From positions 620,001 through 684,000 of the forward strand of contig NC_011229.1 of NCBI RefSeq assembly GCF_000019685.1: a DNA stretch of 64,000 nt, in the 5' to 3' direction. Source of the stretch: Borrelia duttonii Ly. GTDB lineage: Bacteria > Spirochaetota > Spirochaetia > Borreliales > Borreliaceae. Each line of letters begins with the position of its first letter. The stretch's first letter is position 1. The position numbers and the translations under genes are program-made. A model generated the notes under the pieces. That model searched no databases. It was not told the DNA's origin and saw only the letters and a program-made list of their open reading frames with translations. Below, piece after piece: positions 10,436-21,876 of the stretch.

Positions 10436-11006
10436 TCTTTTGCCCTTTAATGTTTTTTAATATGTTAATTAATAGAAAGATTAAAGATGTTATTAAAAAA
10501 ATATTTGAACTATAAGCTGGTATTTTTGTTATGTTGTAATTTTTAATAATTTGAAATGTAATATTAAACAATTTCAAATTGCCAGTATTTAATATTTCTC
10601 TGAAAAATGAAATTATTGTACTTAGTGATATAAATATTATTATGGGTGATTTTGAGTATTGCCATATGCTTGGCGATTTAAAAGGTTCATTTTTGTGAAA
10701 AGAGATTATTATAACTGTCAAAATAGGTATTGAAAATCGTAAATTTTCATAAAGAATAGGCGTTACATATTGCATAAATGGATAAGTTATACTGATAACT
10801 AGTCCTATTATTAGTAGGTAAATTTCTAGTATGTGATTTTTAAATTCTATTTTTTTAATAATTACTGCTGGCAATAAAATGCATAGTGATATCCAAGTTG
10901 ATATTATTGTTCCTTCTAAAAAATTTTTAGTATATGCAAAAATTGGAAATAACATTAAAGATGTTTTTAAGTACTTGTCTGTTATGTAGAATGTTGTTTT
11001 ATTCAT
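10428..11006 (-). CDS. Orphan RnfA/RnfE/NqrD-like integral membrane protein
   Basis: 192 residues with about six membrane segments and no soluble domain. Read against RnfE/RnfA from memory, it has the same length and the same order of features: a first helix with TSLMLFP where Rnf proteins have LLGLCP; an [12 protein letters not shown]...[17 protein letters not shown] stretch matching the family's IPIYVMIIAS...YQSLGIFIPLIVTN; and FREILNTGN matching LREIIGNGT. The two family cysteines that bind the intramembrane iron-sulfur cluster are absent (LFP for LCP; no TNC). No Rnf/Nqr partner gene is nearby. It lies between a chemoreceptor and argS in one operon. The relationship is inferred by eye; the function is unknown. 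Confidence 0.6.
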   Translation of the reverse strand: MNKTTFYITDKYLKTSLMLFPIFAYTKNFLEGTIISTWISLCILLPAVIIKKIEFKNHILEIYLLIIGLVISITYPFMQYVTPILYENLRFSIPILTVIIISFHKNEPFKSPSIWQYSKSPIIIFISLSTIISFFREILNTGNLKLFNITFQIIKNYNITKIPAYSSNIFLITSLIFLLINILKNIKGQKND

Positions 11007-11021
11007 AAAATTTACCTTGAA

Positions 11022-13238
11022 TTATTTTGTTTTAAATTGATTTGTATCTGTGTTAATTTTTGTAATATGATCTGAATTTGTTGTTCCAAAAGTTTTGATA
11101 CTTTCAATGGCTTCTATTAGTTTTTTGATCTCTTCTTTTAATCCTTTCATTGAGTTTGAGACAGTAATATTAATTTCTCCTAAACCTGATACTGTGTTTA
11201 TTATTTCTTTATTTCCTCTAAACATTTCATTTGAACCTATTTTTACTTCATATGTTATTTCTCTCATTGTATTTAAAGCTTTTAAAATTTCTTGGCTACC
11301 GATTGATTGTTCTTGCATGGTATGATTTATTTCTTCTATGACTTGAACCACAAGGTTTATTGAATTAAATATTTGATTGAAAGCTTTATTTGTTAGTTCT
11401 GATGTTTTAACTGTCTGGTTAATAGAATCCATTATTTCATTTATTGATGCTGCTACTGATTCTGATTGTGAAGTTACCTGTTCTGCAAGATCTTTTATCT
11501 CTTCTGCAACAATTGCAAAACCTTTACCAGCCTCTCCAGCATGAGATGCTTCAATAGCAGCATTCATGGATAGTAAGTTTGTTTGGCTGGCTATAGATGA
11601 TATTAGTGCATTAGCTTCTTGTAGTCTTGTTGAATTTTTATAGATATCTTTGATTTGCATAATGATTTCTTCTTGTTTTTTTCTTCCATCATCGGAGAAG
11701 GCTTTAAGCTCTTCTGTGCTTTTTGCTGCTTTTTGTGTTATTTCTGTAACTGATTGTATGCTTCCTATCATCTCTTCAATAGCCGAAGATGATTCTTCAA
11801 CGCTTGAAGCCTGGGTTTCGATTGAATTATCAAGTGATGCAATATTTTTAGATAGATTTTCAATTGTATTTGTTGTGTTTGAAATAAATTCAACTTGTTT
11901 TTCTATTTCTCCTTGTGTTTTTTCTATATATCTATTTGAATTTGTTATTGTATCATAAGCTTTATTTATTTCGTTAAATAATAAATCACCATTGTCTTTT
12001 AACAGCTTGACCCTGCCTTGTAGCGAATTTATTACGTTTTTTAAGTTTTCAATGAAATATCCAAAATGATTTATGGTTGCACTTATTGAATCTTTTCCTT
12101 TTGAGTTAATTTTAATAGTTAAATCACCTTCTTTAACTTTTGGAATAATATTATTAAGTTTTTCTATTTTTGATATGATTAATTTTTTAATTATAATTAT
12201 CATAATTAATATAAACACTATTATAAACAAAATTATTATTGATGATGACATTAATTTGATGTTATTAAGTTCGTTTGAAAATATATTGTTATGATTCATT
12301 TGTATTGCTAGATACCAAGATGAAGATGTAAGTCTTGTTATAGATATTATGTTATTATTGTTGCTAATATTGTAATTGCTTTTTCTTTTAGTCATTGCAT
12401 TAAGTAGTGGGTTTGTTATATTTGTATTGTTTTCAAATAGGTCATTTATGGATAATTTGATAGGCTTAAGTGTATCTTCGTTTTTTTCGCCAAAAATTTC
12501 TCCTTGATTGTTCATTGCATATATATTGAAGTAGTGTGAACTTTTGTGATGATTGTCTTTTTCCAGTAAAGACCTTTCTAATAGCATAAATATATTATTT
12601 CTAAGTTGTTTAATGTGTTCTAATATGTCTACATATAAAACAACATATCCATTATGATCCATTCGTTCACTTTGTTCTAATTTTATGTTTGCATCATTTG
12701 TGTCATAGAAATCGTGTTGTTCTTTTTGAGGAAGTTTGTAAATCATTGGTATATAGTATTTGTTATTTATTATTGTTAAATCTTGGTTTAGTATAAGCGT
12801 ATGATGATTGCCTATGTTGTTGTCTTTTTGCATTTCTTGCAGGTTTATGTAGGTATGAAGCCTCCTCTCATTATTTGAATATAATATTTTACCATTTTTA
12901 TCTGTGTATTCTAATATCTTTATATAAGATGGAAATGAACTTAACTGTTCACTAGTTATGATATTTTTGAAATGTTCATTTTGTTGTTTATTTATATTTT
13001 GATTGTGATGTTTTGCAAAGTTATCAATAGCTATTAACATGTTTCTTGTATCTCTAGAGAAACTTTTTATCATTATGTTATTTACAAATTTCGTGAAATT
13101 TTGAAGTTCTGTTGTTATGATTTTTCTGTATCCACGTTCTAATAATATAAAAATCGTCATAGCAATAATTATTGTGTAAATTACAATAACAATATTAAAT
13201 TTATAAAAAAGAGTAGAACTAAAATGGTTTCTTTTCAT
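11022..13238 (-). CDS. Methyl-accepting chemotaxis protein (HAMP-containing)
   Basis: Transmembrane chemoreceptor that controls CheA activity. 738 residues: membrane helix at about 15-33; a periplasmic sensor of about 295 residues with dCache-like features ([34 protein letters not shown]); second membrane helix at about 330-352; HAMP at about 353-405; then a long signalling coiled coil whose tip reads [20 protein letters not shown], followed by [20 protein letters not shown]. No C-terminal CheR/CheB-binding pentapeptide (it ends NQFKTK). The ATG at 13238 follows GCGAGG. It is divergent from a second, less conventional receptor and leads an operon with the Rnf-like protein and argS. The ligand cannot be told from the sequence. 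Confidence 0.93.
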   Translation of the reverse strand: MKRNHFSSTLFYKFNIVIVIYTIIIAMTIFILLERGYRKIITTELQNFTKFVNNIMIKSFSRDTRNMLIAIDNFAKHHNQNINKQQNEHFKNIITSEQLSSFPSYIKILEYTDKNGKILYSNNERRLHTYINLQEMQKDNNIGNHHTLILNQDLTIINNKYYIPMIYKLPQKEQHDFYDTNDANIKLEQSERMDHNGYVVLYVDILEHIKQLRNNIFMLLERSLLEKDNHHKSSHYFNIYAMNNQGEIFGEKNEDTLKPIKLSINDLFENNTNITNPLLNAMTKRKSNYNISNNNNIISITRLTSSSWYLAIQMNHNNIFSNELNNIKLMSSSIIILFIIVFILIMIIIIKKLIISKIEKLNNIIPKVKEGDLTIKINSKGKDSISATINHFGYFIENLKNVINSLQGRVKLLKDNGDLLFNEINKAYDTITNSNRYIEKTQGEIEKQVEFISNTTNTIENLSKNIASLDNSIETQASSVEESSSAIEEMIGSIQSVTEITQKAAKSTEELKAFSDDGRKKQEEIIMQIKDIYKNSTRLQEANALISSIASQTNLLSMNAAIEASHAGEAGKGFAIVAEEIKDLAEQVTSQSESVAASINEIMDSINQTVKTSELTNKAFNQIFNSINLVVQVIEEINHTMQEQSIGSQEILKALNTMREITYEVKIGSNEMFRGNKEIINTVSGLGEINITVSNSMKGLKEEIKKLIEAIESIKTFGTTNSDHITKINTDTNQFKTK

Positions 13239-13435
13239 TTAAAGCCTCGCAAAACTTTTTACAAAATATCATAACTCACTAGTATTATATATGTTTTATT
13301 ATATAATAATATACATATTATTAATTAATGAAATGTATATTTTAGTGAATATTTATTAATTATTTATATTATACTATAATTCGTTAACATGGCTTGAAAC
13401 TTTATTTTTATGGATTGAATTTTGGAGAATTTTTT

Positions 13436-15634
13436 ATGCGTGAGGATTTGGTAAGTGTTAAATTAAAAAATATGAGATTTTTTCTCTATCTCATGCTTTT
13501 TATTTTTATTTGCTTTGGTTTTTTGTTTCTAGGTCAAGCTTATTTAAATTATAGACATGAATATTTAAATCGTATTGAGGCTGATTTTAAACTTTTTTCA
13601 AGTAATGTGGCTTTTAAGATCAAGAATAAATATGATGGTGCTGTTAGTGTTTTGAAAAATTTGATTAAGGATAATAATGTTTTAAATGTATTACATAAGG
13701 TTTCAAATAATTTTGTTTCAAATGTCGATTTAAGATTTATAGATTTAAATACAAGTATTGCTCTTTTTTTAAGTTCTAAAGGATTTAATGATATAAGTAA
13801 AATTTTTCAACATATTCCTCTTGAAGCTAATTCTTTAGAGGGAGTTTTTTATATTCCTGTAGAAAAAAATGTTTTAATTTCAAATAAAAATTTTTCATTT
13901 TTAGATATAAATAACATTATTGAGGATCCAATTTATTTTGTACCTGTAAAGGAGCGTAGTGTTTATTATTCAAGTTATAAGAGGGTAAGAAATAAGCTTT
14001 ATTCTCTTGTAAGTATGCCACTTATAAATGATAATCATGCAGTATTAGGAGTAATTTGTTTTTTTGTTTGTTTTGATAGTTTATTTGTTGATATTGCAAA
14101 TCAATTAAATTCTTATTTTAAACTTAGCAATAAAAATTATGAATTTTTTATGATTGATAGAGATTTTCAACCTTTATTGTTAAATCTTAATGACTTAAAT
14201 ATTAATAATTTTTCAGAAAATTATGCAAATAGTGTGCTAAGTAGTGTTATAGAAGGTGTTAGAAGCGATCCTAATATTGTTAAAAAAATTTTAAAGCATA
14301 ATACTTCTTCTTATTTTTTAAGTACTTCTCAGATTGCTGGACAGGTAGTTCAAGGCGTTATTTTTAATATGAATCATGTTCCTTTGAAATTTCAATCAAA
14401 TGCAATATTTTTCTTAGGTTTTGTATTTGTTGCTTGTCTTATCATATTTTGTCTATGTATCAAGTTTGTTTTACCCTTTTTTAGTGATTTTAAAATGTTA
14501 ATTGAGCAAAAAAAGGAAAGAGAGGATATTTTAAAGCTTGATTCTACCTCAGAATTCAAATATAAATCTTTTATCTTCTCTTATATTAATACTGAATTTG
14601 ATAATTTGTTTTCAAAGACTACTAATATCGTTAATAATATTAAATTTTATGTACAGGAATTAAGAGGACGTTTAAACGAAATTAATATACCAGAAGAAAG
14701 TATAGAAAGAGTGCATAATAGTCTTACTACTTATGATGGTATAGGAGATGCTTTTTCTAAATTTGAAAAAGCAGTTATGAATATTTTAAAAGATTTTGAA
14801 TCGACATCTAATCCAATTAATGAGCATAATAAAAATATATTGGATATTGCTGCTAAATTTGAAGAGAATACTAATGCTTTTTATTCAATAGATAAAAATT
14901 TAGAAGTTTTTAATAAAGTTGTAGTGTCAAATTCTGCAAGTATTGATACAGTAAAGAGTAAAGTTTCTGAATTGAATTCTGTATTTGATAGTGTAAATAA
15001 AAATTTCTCCGACCTTTTGTCTCAAACCAATAATCTTCAAAGTGCAAATAAGCTTTTGGTGTTAATATCAGCTCAGACTAATATGCTTGCAATGAATGCA
15101 GCTATTGAGGCAGCAAAAGCAGGGGATGCTGGTAAGAGTTTTGCGGTTGTTGCAGAAGAAATTAGAAAACTTGCTATTAATTCTGGTAAGTACTCAACGA
15201 CTATCAAGGATGAACTTAAAAAGGTTAATAATATCATTTCAGTTATAAGTGCAGAAATTGATTCTATTTATAAAGATTTCATTGATATTCAAGATAACAT
15301 TAATAATAATTCTATGCAACATGAGAGAATTAATGTTACTCTTGCTAAACATGTGAGAGAAATAGGTGAATTTAAAGAGCAGTATTTAGCTCATGACATT
15401 AAAATTAAAGATACTAAAAATATGTGTAAAGAAATATTTAATAGTTATTTTGTTATTAGTGGCAAATTTCATAATTTGAATAGTGATCTGAGTGAATTTG
15501 AGGTTTCTAAAATGAGTTTAGATGCATTAGAAACTTTGCGTGAACATATACTTTTGATTAATGAGTTTAAAGAAAAAATTGCTAGAATGAGAAATGTTGT
15601 TGAGAATATGAATAATGAATTTTGGGATGTGTAG
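13436..15634 (+). CDS. Methyl-accepting chemotaxis protein (second receptor)
   Basis: Chemoreceptor of 732 residues from the preferred start. The frame is open from a TTG at 13394, but the ATG at 13436 follows TTTGGAGA with 7-nt spacing and gives a receptor-like start (short basic tail, then a membrane helix at about 14-34). A periplasmic sensor of about 290 residues is followed by a second helix ([20 protein letters not shown]). I see no clear HAMP domain. The signalling tip reads [20 protein letters not shown] followed by [21 protein letters not shown]. It differs from its divergent neighbour in the sensor and in the flanking coiled coil. Its 3' end is one base from the convergent murB stop. 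Ligand unknown. Confidence 0.92.
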   Translation: MREDLVSVKLKNMRFFLYLMLFIFICFGFLFLGQAYLNYRHEYLNRIEADFKLFSSNVAFKIKNKYDGAVSVLKNLIKDNNVLNVLHKVSNNFVSNVDLRFIDLNTSIALFLSSKGFNDISKIFQHIPLEANSLEGVFYIPVEKNVLISNKNFSFLDINNIIEDPIYFVPVKERSVYYSSYKRVRNKLYSLVSMPLINDNHAVLGVICFFVCFDSLFVDIANQLNSYFKLSNKNYEFFMIDRDFQPLLLNLNDLNINNFSENYANSVLSSVIEGVRSDPNIVKKILKHNTSSYFLSTSQIAGQVVQGVIFNMNHVPLKFQSNAIFFLGFVFVACLIIFCLCIKFVLPFFSDFKMLIEQKKEREDILKLDSTSEFKYKSFIFSYINTEFDNLFSKTTNIVNNIKFYVQELRGRLNEINIPEESIERVHNSLTTYDGIGDAFSKFEKAVMNILKDFESTSNPINEHNKNILDIAAKFEENTNAFYSIDKNLEVFNKVVVSNSASIDTVKSKVSELNSVFDSVNKNFSDLLSQTNNLQSANKLLVLISAQTNMLAMNAAIEAAKAGDAGKSFAVVAEEIRKLAINSGKYSTTIKDELKKVNNIISVISAEIDSIYKDFIDIQDNINNNSMQHERINVTLAKHVREIGEFKEQYLAHDIKIKDTKNMCKEIFNSYFVISGKFHNLNSDLSEFEVSKMSLDALETLREHILLINEFKEKIARMRNVVENMNNEFWDV

Positions 15635-15635
15635 T

Positions 15636-16562
15636 TTAATTTTTTTGATTAAATCCTATATATAGTATTTCTTCTTCAAGTAAAAATCCTGTTTTTATTT
15701 GAACTTGAGTTTTTATTTTATCAATAAGTGTTTTAACCTCTCTAGAGGTAGCTTTATTATTATTAATAATAAAATTGCCATGATAATGTGATACTTTTGC
15801 TCCTCCAATTTGAAGTCCTTTTAAATTGCATTCTTCAATTATTTGTCCAGTGGGTTTTAAAAAATTTTTATTGTTTTTAAATGTGCTTCCGCTACTTGGA
15901 AAGAGGTAATGTCCTTTATTGATTCTTATTTGCTTATTTTGTTTCATAATTTTTTCAATATGTTTTTTATTACCTTTCTTTAAATTTAGCGTTGCTTTTA
16001 ATATTGCAGTATTTTTGTTTTGAAAAGGCGAAATTTTATATGCAAATTCATTTTTGTTAAATTTTTTACATATAAAATTTCCATTTTCATCTATAAAGAT
16101 GATTTTATCTAATATGTCAGAAATTTCACTTCCAAAACATCTTGCATTCATCCAAATTGCGCCCCCAAGTGTTCCAGGAAGTCCATATATAAACTCTAGT
16201 CCGCTTAATTCATTTTTCAATGCAAAGTTACATAGATCGTTAAAATTGGTTCCGCATTCTGCAGTAATTTGATTGTCATGAATTTCAATTTTATTTAAAT
16301 GTTTAGTATAGATAATAGGAAAATTAATTTCTTCTTCATCGTTTATTAATATATTTGAGCCTCCCCCTAAAATAAATATTTTAATTTTTTCTTGTATTGC
16401 TGTTTTAAATATATGTTTTGCATCTTCGATTGTTTTAGGGATTAAGAATAATTTAGAAATACCCCCTATTTTATAAGTTGTATAATTTGCCAGATTTGTT
16501 GTTTGAGGTTGAATATTTATCTTTTTAAGAAAATTATTTATGTTCTCTAACATGTTATTCAT
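15636..16562 (-). CDS. murB: UDP-N-acetylenolpyruvoylglucosamine reductase
   Basis: NADPH- and FAD-dependent reduction that gives UDP-MurNAc for peptidoglycan. FAD-binding opening TTYKIGGISKLFLIP, nucleotide segment ILGGGSNILI, and the GLEFIYGLPGTLGGAIWMNARCFG stretch (split here by its conserved blocks) are clear. The serine/acid region FPSSGSTFKN and the end LLEEEI fit type II MurB, which lacks the extra Tyr-loop. The frame is open from a TTG at 16589; I prefer the ATG at 16562 (308 residues), with another ATG at 16553 equally possible. No ribosome binding site settles it. Convergent with the receptor gene, with one base between the stops. Confidence 0.94.
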   Translation of the reverse strand: MNNMLENINNFLKKINIQPQTTNLANYTTYKIGGISKLFLIPKTIEDAKHIFKTAIQEKIKIFILGGGSNILINDEEEINFPIIYTKHLNKIEIHDNQITAECGTNFNDLCNFALKNELSGLEFIYGLPGTLGGAIWMNARCFGSEISDILDKIIFIDENGNFICKKFNKNEFAYKISPFQNKNTAILKATLNLKKGNKKHIEKIMKQNKQIRINKGHYLFPSSGSTFKNNKNFLKPTGQIIEECNLKGLQIGGAKVSHYHGNFIINNNKATSREVKTLIDKIKTQVQIKTGFLLEEEILYIGFNQKN

Positions 16563-16646
16563 TTTATATTGGATTATTATTTTTTTCAAATTTTAATTAT
16601 ATTTTAGATGTAATATGGTTATATAGAATAATTTAGATTTGTCAAA

Positions 16647-16676
16647 TTGTTTCAAATGTAATAGACTTGTTATAAT
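16647..16676 (+). promoter_or_regulatory. Putative sigma70-type promoter of cysS
   Basis: TTGTTT (16647-16652), an 18-nt spacer and TATAAT (16671-16676) lie about 80 nt before the cysS start. A small hairpin follows in the leader (16700-16716). Both boxes are inferred by eye only. Confidence 0.45.
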
Positions 16677-16699
16677 AAGTTATATAAAGATTGTGTCAG

Positions 16700-16716
16700 T
16701 CCTAATTTTTTTAGGA
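16700..16716 (+). other. Small hairpin in the cysS leader
   Basis: TCCTAA - TTTTT - TTAGGA forms a perfect 6-bp stem in the presumed 5' untranslated region. No T-box or other known aminoacyl-tRNA-sensing element is recognisable. The stem is short, so a regulatory role is speculative. Confidence 0.3.
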
Positions 16717-16754
16717 TATCTTTTGAATTTTAAACTTAATTTTTGATGGTATTT

Positions 16755-18200
16755 ATGCTTCTTAAGTTATACAATACAAAAACAAAATGTTTATCTGAAG
16801 TAAAGAACTTAAGTGAAACTAAGATTTATGCTTGTGGTCCTACTGTTTATAATTATGCCCATATAGGCAATCTTAGAACTTATATTTTTGAGGATCTTCT
16901 TATTAAATCTTTAAAGTTATTTAAGTATAATGTTAATTATGCAATGAATATTACTGATATTGGGCATTTAACAGGTGATTTTGATGATGGAGAAGATAAG
17001 GTAGTAAAGGCTGCAAAAGAGAGAGGTCTTACTGTTTGTGAGATTGGCAAGTTTTTTACAAAAGCTTTTTTTGATGATTGTAAAAAGTTAAATATTTTAC
17101 ATCCTGATAAAGTACTTGTTGCAAGTGAATACATTTTGGATATGATAGAAGTAGTCAAAGTTCTTGAAAAGAATGGATTTACTTATTTTGTAAATGGTAA
17201 TGTTTATTTTGATATTTCTCGTTTTAAAAATTATGGGCAGATGGCTGGCATTAATCTAAATGATATTAATGAAAATTCCGTTTCTAGAGTTGAGTTAGAT
17301 CTTTCAAAAAGGAATAAATCAGATTTTGTTTTATGGTTTACAAATTCAAAATTTCAAAATCAAGAAATGAAGTGGGATTCTCCTTGGGGATTTGGCTATC
17401 CAAGTTGGCATTTAGAATGTGCAACAATGAATTTGAATTATTTTAATAGTACTCTTAATATTCATTTGGGGGGTATTGATCATATTAGAGTGCATCATGT
17501 AAATGAAATAGCTATAATGGAATGTTATTTAGGTAAAAACTGGTGTGACATGTTTATTCATGGTGAATTTTTGATTATGGAAAATGAAAAGATGTCAAAG
17601 TCAAATAATGATTTTATTACTATAAAAAACTTAGAAGATGAGGGATTTTCACCTTTAGATTTTAGATATTTTTGTTTAACTGCTCATTATAGGACACAAC
17701 TTAAATTTACATTTCATAGTTTAAAAGCTTGCAAAGTGGCTAGAGAAAATTTGCTTAGTAAGTTGACCTCTTGTTATTCTTCATTAAGTCAATTTGATAT
17801 TAGTTTACTTAGTCAGGATGATGAAAATATTGAGTTTATATTGGAACATAAATATTATGATAGTTTTTTAGAAAGAATAGCTTTTGATTTGAATATTCCT
17901 AAAGTGTTGGCTTTGCTTTGGGATATTGTGAGGGATAATAATTTAAGCTCTCTTGCAAAACTTAAACTTGCATTTAAATTTGATGAAGTTTTGTCTCTTG
18001 GATTACGGGAAGAAATTTTGAGAGAAATTGACAGGAGTAGGATAGTTATTGATGATGTTATGAATTCTTTGATTGAAGAGAGACGACTTGCCAAATTGAA
18101 AAAAGATTTTAAACGTGCTGATGAGATTAGAGAATATTGTCGTTCTAAAGGTTTTATATTAATTGATACTGAAGAGGGTACTAAAGTTAAGCGAGGATAG
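16755..18200 (+). CDS. cysS: Cysteinyl-tRNA synthetase
   Basis: Charges tRNA-Cys. The HIGH-type motif [10 protein letters not shown] follows the first zinc cysteine in CGPTVYN. The WHLECATMN segment supplies the second zinc cysteine, and [12 protein letters not shown] the nearby metal-site histidine. The KMSKS motif is intact in [11 protein letters not shown]. The frame is open from a TTG at 16743 and an ATG at 16746, but the ATG at 16755 gives [15 protein letters not shown], the usual CysRS opening, and 481 residues, the usual length. Weak ribosome binding site GATGGT. Three bases separate its stop from the TTG start of the next gene, so cysS, the membrane protein and glyA form an operon. 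Confidence 0.96.
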   Translation: MLLKLYNTKTKCLSEVKNLSETKIYACGPTVYNYAHIGNLRTYIFEDLLIKSLKLFKYNVNYAMNITDIGHLTGDFDDGEDKVVKAAKERGLTVCEIGKFFTKAFFDDCKKLNILHPDKVLVASEYILDMIEVVKVLEKNGFTYFVNGNVYFDISRFKNYGQMAGINLNDINENSVSRVELDLSKRNKSDFVLWFTNSKFQNQEMKWDSPWGFGYPSWHLECATMNLNYFNSTLNIHLGGIDHIRVHHVNEIAIMECYLGKNWCDMFIHGEFLIMENEKMSKSNNDFITIKNLEDEGFSPLDFRYFCLTAHYRTQLKFTFHSLKACKVARENLLSKLTSCYSSLSQFDISLLSQDDENIEFILEHKYYDSFLERIAFDLNIPKVLALLWDIVRDNNLSSLAKLKLAFKFDEVLSLGLREEILREIDRSRIVIDDVMNSLIEERRLAKLKKDFKRADEIREYCRSKGFILIDTEEGTKVKRG

Positions 18201-18203
18201 TTT

Positions 18204-19757
18204 TTGGCAGTATTTATTAGGGGACAATATTTTATTTTAAGTTTAATTTTTTTAATTTTTTTTGGTTTATTTGTTTTTTCTGGATTTTTGTTTTATTTAA
18301 AGCCTGTAATTTATGAAATATCACCTATGCCTGCTTCTCATGAAAATGTAATTGTGATTAAAGGACGTAATTTGGGTGATAAAATTGGAGAAGTTAATAT
18401 TAATGATCATTATTTAGTGAAAAGTAGTATTATTAGTTGGAGCAATGAGAGAGTAGTTTTTAAAATTACTAATGAAATTAATTCTGGGCTTGTTTTTATA
18501 AAAAATAGGCAAGGTATTAGTAATGAGCTTTTTCTTGTTATTAGTAGACAAGTGCCAATAAAACTTGAAAAAGACAATAGTCCTTTTCTTTTTTTTGAGG
18601 AAAATTTAGTTGTAATGACAAATACTCCTATTGTATTGAGGGGTAAAAATTTAACGTCAGATTCTGGAGTTGTTGAGATATTTATTCAAACCAAACATGA
18701 ACTTTATAAAGTGCTCTCTAGAGATATATTGAGTTTAAGTGAGATGGAGATAAGATTTATTCCCCCTAAAACTTTGAATATTAATGGTGAAATTTTTGTA
18801 GTGGTTGATGAACTTAAGAGCAATAAACTTCCTTTTAAATTTAATGAAAATTTTTTTGCATGGAATTTAAAGAAGGGTAGAAATTTTAAAATTTCCCATG
18901 AAATTTCTTTTTTAAAGAATAAGAATGATAGTTCTAATGAAATATTAGATAATATTAATTTTAATATTTTTTATTTAAGTCCAGTTGAAAATGAAAGACA
19001 AAAAATTCAGTTTGTAGATAATAATGGAACTTTATTGAATTTAGATAATTTGTTTTTTAAAAATTTGAAATCAGATAAGTATCATTTTAACTTTGAAGTT
19101 AAGACTTTTCAGTTAAATTTAGATATTTTTGATGTGAAAGCTTTGGAGGGTATTAGGGTAAGTACAGATGCTAATATACGTGAGTTTAAAACTTATGTTT
19201 TAGATAAAAGAGATCATTATTTATCTTATGATTCGTTTGATTTAACTTCAATTAATTTGAATGTCAATAATAAAGATTCCGCTTATGAATTAGCAAAATC
19301 TATTATTGATGCTTTAGTATCATATTTTACACTTGTAAATAATGATTTAGCTTTAGATAAATCTATTGAGATGAAAGAAATTTCAGTTGATAATTTAATT
19401 TTGCTTACTAATTTATTGTTTTTTAGACATAATATACCTTTAAGAAATGCTGTTGGATTTTATTTCGATAATAAGTCTTCCAAACTTCAAAAACATATTT
19501 GGTGTGAGTTTTTTTTAGAGCATATTGGTTTTATTTATTTTGATATAATAAATGCAGTATTATTTAAGGATAGCTCAAATTATTTTTTGAATATGTCAGA
19601 GAATTATATCCATTATGGATATAGAGAAGATTATGATAATGATTTATTATTAGATGAATATGTTGATTTGGTGTTGTTTAAATATAAAAGCTTAACAAGT
19701 CATGATCATTCTTTGAATTATAAGATTACTTTGGAGGAAAATAGTAATGATAGATAA
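18204..19757 (+). CDS. Membrane-anchored protein with IPT/TIG-like and inactive transglutaminase-like domains
   Basis: 517 residues. TTG start with GAGGA at 18193-18197, 6 nt ahead; no better start nearby. An N-terminal membrane helix (about 8-30) anchors a protein that should face the periplasm. Residues 34-115 and about 115-205 resemble Ig-like IPT/TIG folds ([20 protein letters not shown]). Residues 355-450 follow the transglutaminase-like pattern: [12 protein letters not shown], then [18 protein letters not shown] with H431, and GFIYFD with D447. The nucleophile cysteine expected near 396-397 is absent (SVDNLILL); the only cysteine in the protein is C434, beside the histidine. It overlaps glyA by 11 nt. 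The fold call is by pattern; the function is unknown. Confidence 0.7.
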   Translation: MAVFIRGQYFILSLIFLIFFGLFVFSGFLFYLKPVIYEISPMPASHENVIVIKGRNLGDKIGEVNINDHYLVKSSIISWSNERVVFKITNEINSGLVFIKNRQGISNELFLVISRQVPIKLEKDNSPFLFFEENLVVMTNTPIVLRGKNLTSDSGVVEIFIQTKHELYKVLSRDILSLSEMEIRFIPPKTLNINGEIFVVVDELKSNKLPFKFNENFFAWNLKKGRNFKISHEISFLKNKNDSSNEILDNINFNIFYLSPVENERQKIQFVDNNGTLLNLDNLFFKNLKSDKYHFNFEVKTFQLNLDIFDVKALEGIRVSTDANIREFKTYVLDKRDHYLSYDSFDLTSINLNVNNKDSAYELAKSIIDALVSYFTLVNNDLALDKSIEMKEISVDNLILLTNLLFFRHNIPLRNAVGFYFDNKSSKLQKHIWCEFFLEHIGFIYFDIINAVLFKDSSNYFLNMSENYIHYGYREDYDNDLLLDEYVDLVLFKYKSLTSHDHSLNYKITLEENSNDR

Positions 19758-21000
19758 CATTCTATTTGATTTAATTGAAAGAGAAGCTAAAAGAGAGAGA
19801 GAAAATATTGAGTTAATTGCTTCAGAGAATTTTGTTTCATCAGATGTTAGACAAGCTGTTGGAAGTGTTTTGACCAATAAATATGCCGAAGGGTATCCTT
19901 CAAAGAGATATTATGGTGGATGTTCTGTTGTTGATGATATTGAAAATTTAGCCATATCACGAGCTATGGAATTATTCGGTGCAAGTTATGCTAATGTTCA
20001 GCCTCATAGTGGTTCTCAAGCTAATATGGCTGCTATAATGTCACTTATTAAGCCTGGGGATAAAATTCTTGGGATGGAATTGTCTCATGGTGGTCATTTG
20101 ACTCATGGTAGTAAGGTTAGTTTTTCTGGTATGTTTTTTGATGCATATTCTTATGGTGTTTCAAGAGATTCTGAGATGATTGATTACGATGATGTTAAAA
20201 ACATAGCTAAGGCATGTAGACCAAATTTGATCATTGCTGGTGCATCTTCTTATTCAAGAGAAATTGATTTTAAGAAGTTTCGTGAAATAGCAAATGAAGT
20301 TTCAGCTTATCTTTTATGTGATATTGCTCATACGGCAGGTCTTGTTGCTACGGGTTTTCATAATTCTCCTATTGATGTTGCACATTTAACTACAAGTACT
20401 ACTCATAAAACTTTAAGAGGTCCTAGAGGAGGCTTAATTCTTGCAGGTAAAGAGTTTAATACAATGATCAATTATAATAATAAAGAGAGAACTTTAGATT
20501 CAGCTGTTAATTCTTGTGTTTTTCCAGGAACCCAAGGGGGACCTTTAATGCATGTTATTGCGGGCAAAGCAGTGGCTTTCAAAGAGGCATTAAATAAAGA
20601 GTTTAAAGATTATATTTCTAGGGTTATAGAGAATACTAAAGCTATGGCTGAGTATTTTATTTCAGAGGGTCTTAGAATAGTTAGTGGTGGTACAGATAAT
20701 CATTTGTTTTTGGTTGATCTTAGTGGTTTAGGTATTACGGGAGCTGATGCTGAGAAGATTCTTGAAAGTGTAAATATTACGCTTAATAAAAATGCAATTC
20801 CTTTTGATTCTAAAAATCCTTCTGTAGCTTCTGGAATTAGAATTGGTGCTCCTGCTATTACTTCACGAGGTTTAAATAGAGATGATTCTATTAAAGTTGC
20901 TCATTTTATTATTAGAGCTTTAAAGACAAAATCTACTGATGAACTTAGAAAGATAAAACAAGAAGTTATAGGGTTTATTAGTAGTTTTGATATGCCTTAG
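19747..21000 (+). CDS. glyA: Serine hydroxymethyltransferase
   Basis: PLP enzyme that splits serine to glycine and 5,10-methylene-tetrahydrofolate. 417 residues, usual length. The family opening [11 protein letters not shown] is followed by [13 protein letters not shown]; the PLP lysine is K221 in [13 protein letters not shown]. The C-terminal domain reads [13 protein letters not shown], intact. GGAGG at about 19734-19738 precedes the ATG, which sits inside the end of the preceding gene, so translation is probably coupled. Borrelia has few one-carbon genes, so the likely use is glycine supply and folate-linked thymidylate or methionyl-tRNA formylation; that part is inference. Confidence 0.97.
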   Translation: MIDNILFDLIEREAKRERENIELIASENFVSSDVRQAVGSVLTNKYAEGYPSKRYYGGCSVVDDIENLAISRAMELFGASYANVQPHSGSQANMAAIMSLIKPGDKILGMELSHGGHLTHGSKVSFSGMFFDAYSYGVSRDSEMIDYDDVKNIAKACRPNLIIAGASSYSREIDFKKFREIANEVSAYLLCDIAHTAGLVATGFHNSPIDVAHLTTSTTHKTLRGPRGGLILAGKEFNTMINYNNKERTLDSAVNSCVFPGTQGGPLMHVIAGKAVAFKEALNKEFKDYISRVIENTKAMAEYFISEGLRIVSGGTDNHLFLVDLSGLGITGADAEKILESVNITLNKNAIPFDSKNPSVASGIRIGAPAITSRGLNRDDSIKVAHFIIRALKTKSTDELRKIKQEVIGFISSFDMP

Positions 21001-21014
21001 TTTGCATTTATAGG

Positions 21015-21779
21015 TTGATTGTTGCAGTGTATAATTTATTTCAGATTATCTTTTTATTGTTGCCATTTATTTTGATTTTTAGTCCTTTTATTTTAGGCAT
21101 ATTTTTTATATTTTTTATTTTAAGTATAATTTATAGCATTTTAGGTGGATTTAGGATATCTACTACTACAAGGGATTATTTTTATTCTAAATCAAGGGAA
21201 TTTGAGTTTTATAAATTATCATTTTTACTAATGGCTAAATTAATTTCTATTTTAGGATCGATGACCGGTGAGCAATTAAATTATATTAGTTTTATAATGA
21301 GTTCATTAAATTTATCTGAAAGAGATAAGAGTGAACTTTATAATCTATTTCATTTTTCTGTAACACAGAATAGGAATGCAGACAAAATATTATATACTCT
21401 AAAACTTGGCTATTTTCAACGTAAAGACCTTTTTGTGTGGCTTGTGTCGGTTTTAAAAGAAATTAATAATTTAGCTAGATGTAAAAGTTTAGAAGGTGAT
21501 AAATTTATTTCATATGTTAGTTCATTTCTTGAACTTGATTTTGAAAGTTATGATTCTTATAAGAATGTTGATATAAAGGTTGTTAGTCCTTATGAAGTAT
21601 TGGGGTTAAAATATGATGCTAGTGATGATGATATAAAGAGAGCTTATAAAAAATTGGTTATACAATACCATCCAGATAAATTTGAAAATGAACCTGTTAA
21701 ACAAAAAGAGGCAAATGAAAAATTTATTAGGATTCAGGATGCTTATGAAAAAATTTCTAAAGAGAGAAATTTAAAGTAG
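21015..21779 (+). CDS. DjlA-like membrane-anchored J-domain protein
   Basis: 254 residues. Two hydrophobic stretches (about 5-47) would anchor the N-terminus in the inner membrane. A helical middle region (70-180) resembles the TerB-like part of DjlA. The C-terminal J domain (about 191-254) reads SPYEVLGLKYDASDDDIKRA and then has the essential HPD at 219-221 (QYHPDKF). The HPD motif stimulates the ATPase of DnaK; lack of Gly/Phe-rich and zinc-finger regions rules out DnaJ itself. The start is uncertain: a TTG at 21015 follows TAGG closely, and GTG at 21027 is another option. It follows glyA by 14 nt and is ended by a strong palindrome. Confidence 0.87.
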   Translation: MIVAVYNLFQIIFLLLPFILIFSPFILGIFFIFFILSIIYSILGGFRISTTTRDYFYSKSREFEFYKLSFLLMAKLISILGSMTGEQLNYISFIMSSLNLSERDKSELYNLFHFSVTQNRNADKILYTLKLGYFQRKDLFVWLVSVLKEINNLARCKSLEGDKFISYVSSFLELDFESYDSYKNVDIKVVSPYEVLGLKYDASDDDIKRAYKKLVIQYHPDKFENEPVKQKEANEKFIRIQDAYEKISKERNLK

Positions 21780-21831
21780 GAATGAATTGGCATAAATTAA
21801 ATAATTTGTAGGTTTTGTTAATTTTATGGGT

Positions 21832-21871
21832 AAAATTGTTTAAAGAGTAAATTTACTCTTTAAACAATTTT
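21832..21871. terminator. Perfect 40-nt palindrome, bidirectional terminator
   Basis: Two 20-nt arms (21832-21851 and 21852-21871) are exact reverse complements with no spacer. A T-run follows on the plus side (total T8 from 21868) and an A-run-derived T stretch on the minus side is short. It lies between the convergent J-protein gene and p66, where one structure can end both transcripts. Confidence 0.8.
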
Positions 21872-21876
21872 TTTTA

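Noticed and set aside
13394-13435. Upstream TTG extension of the second chemoreceptor
   Set aside because: The ribosome binding site TTTGGAGA lies within the extension and serves the ATG at 13436.
16700-16716. T-box riboswitch before cysS
   Set aside because: Only a 6-bp hairpin; no T-box sequence, specifier loop or antiterminator can be seen.
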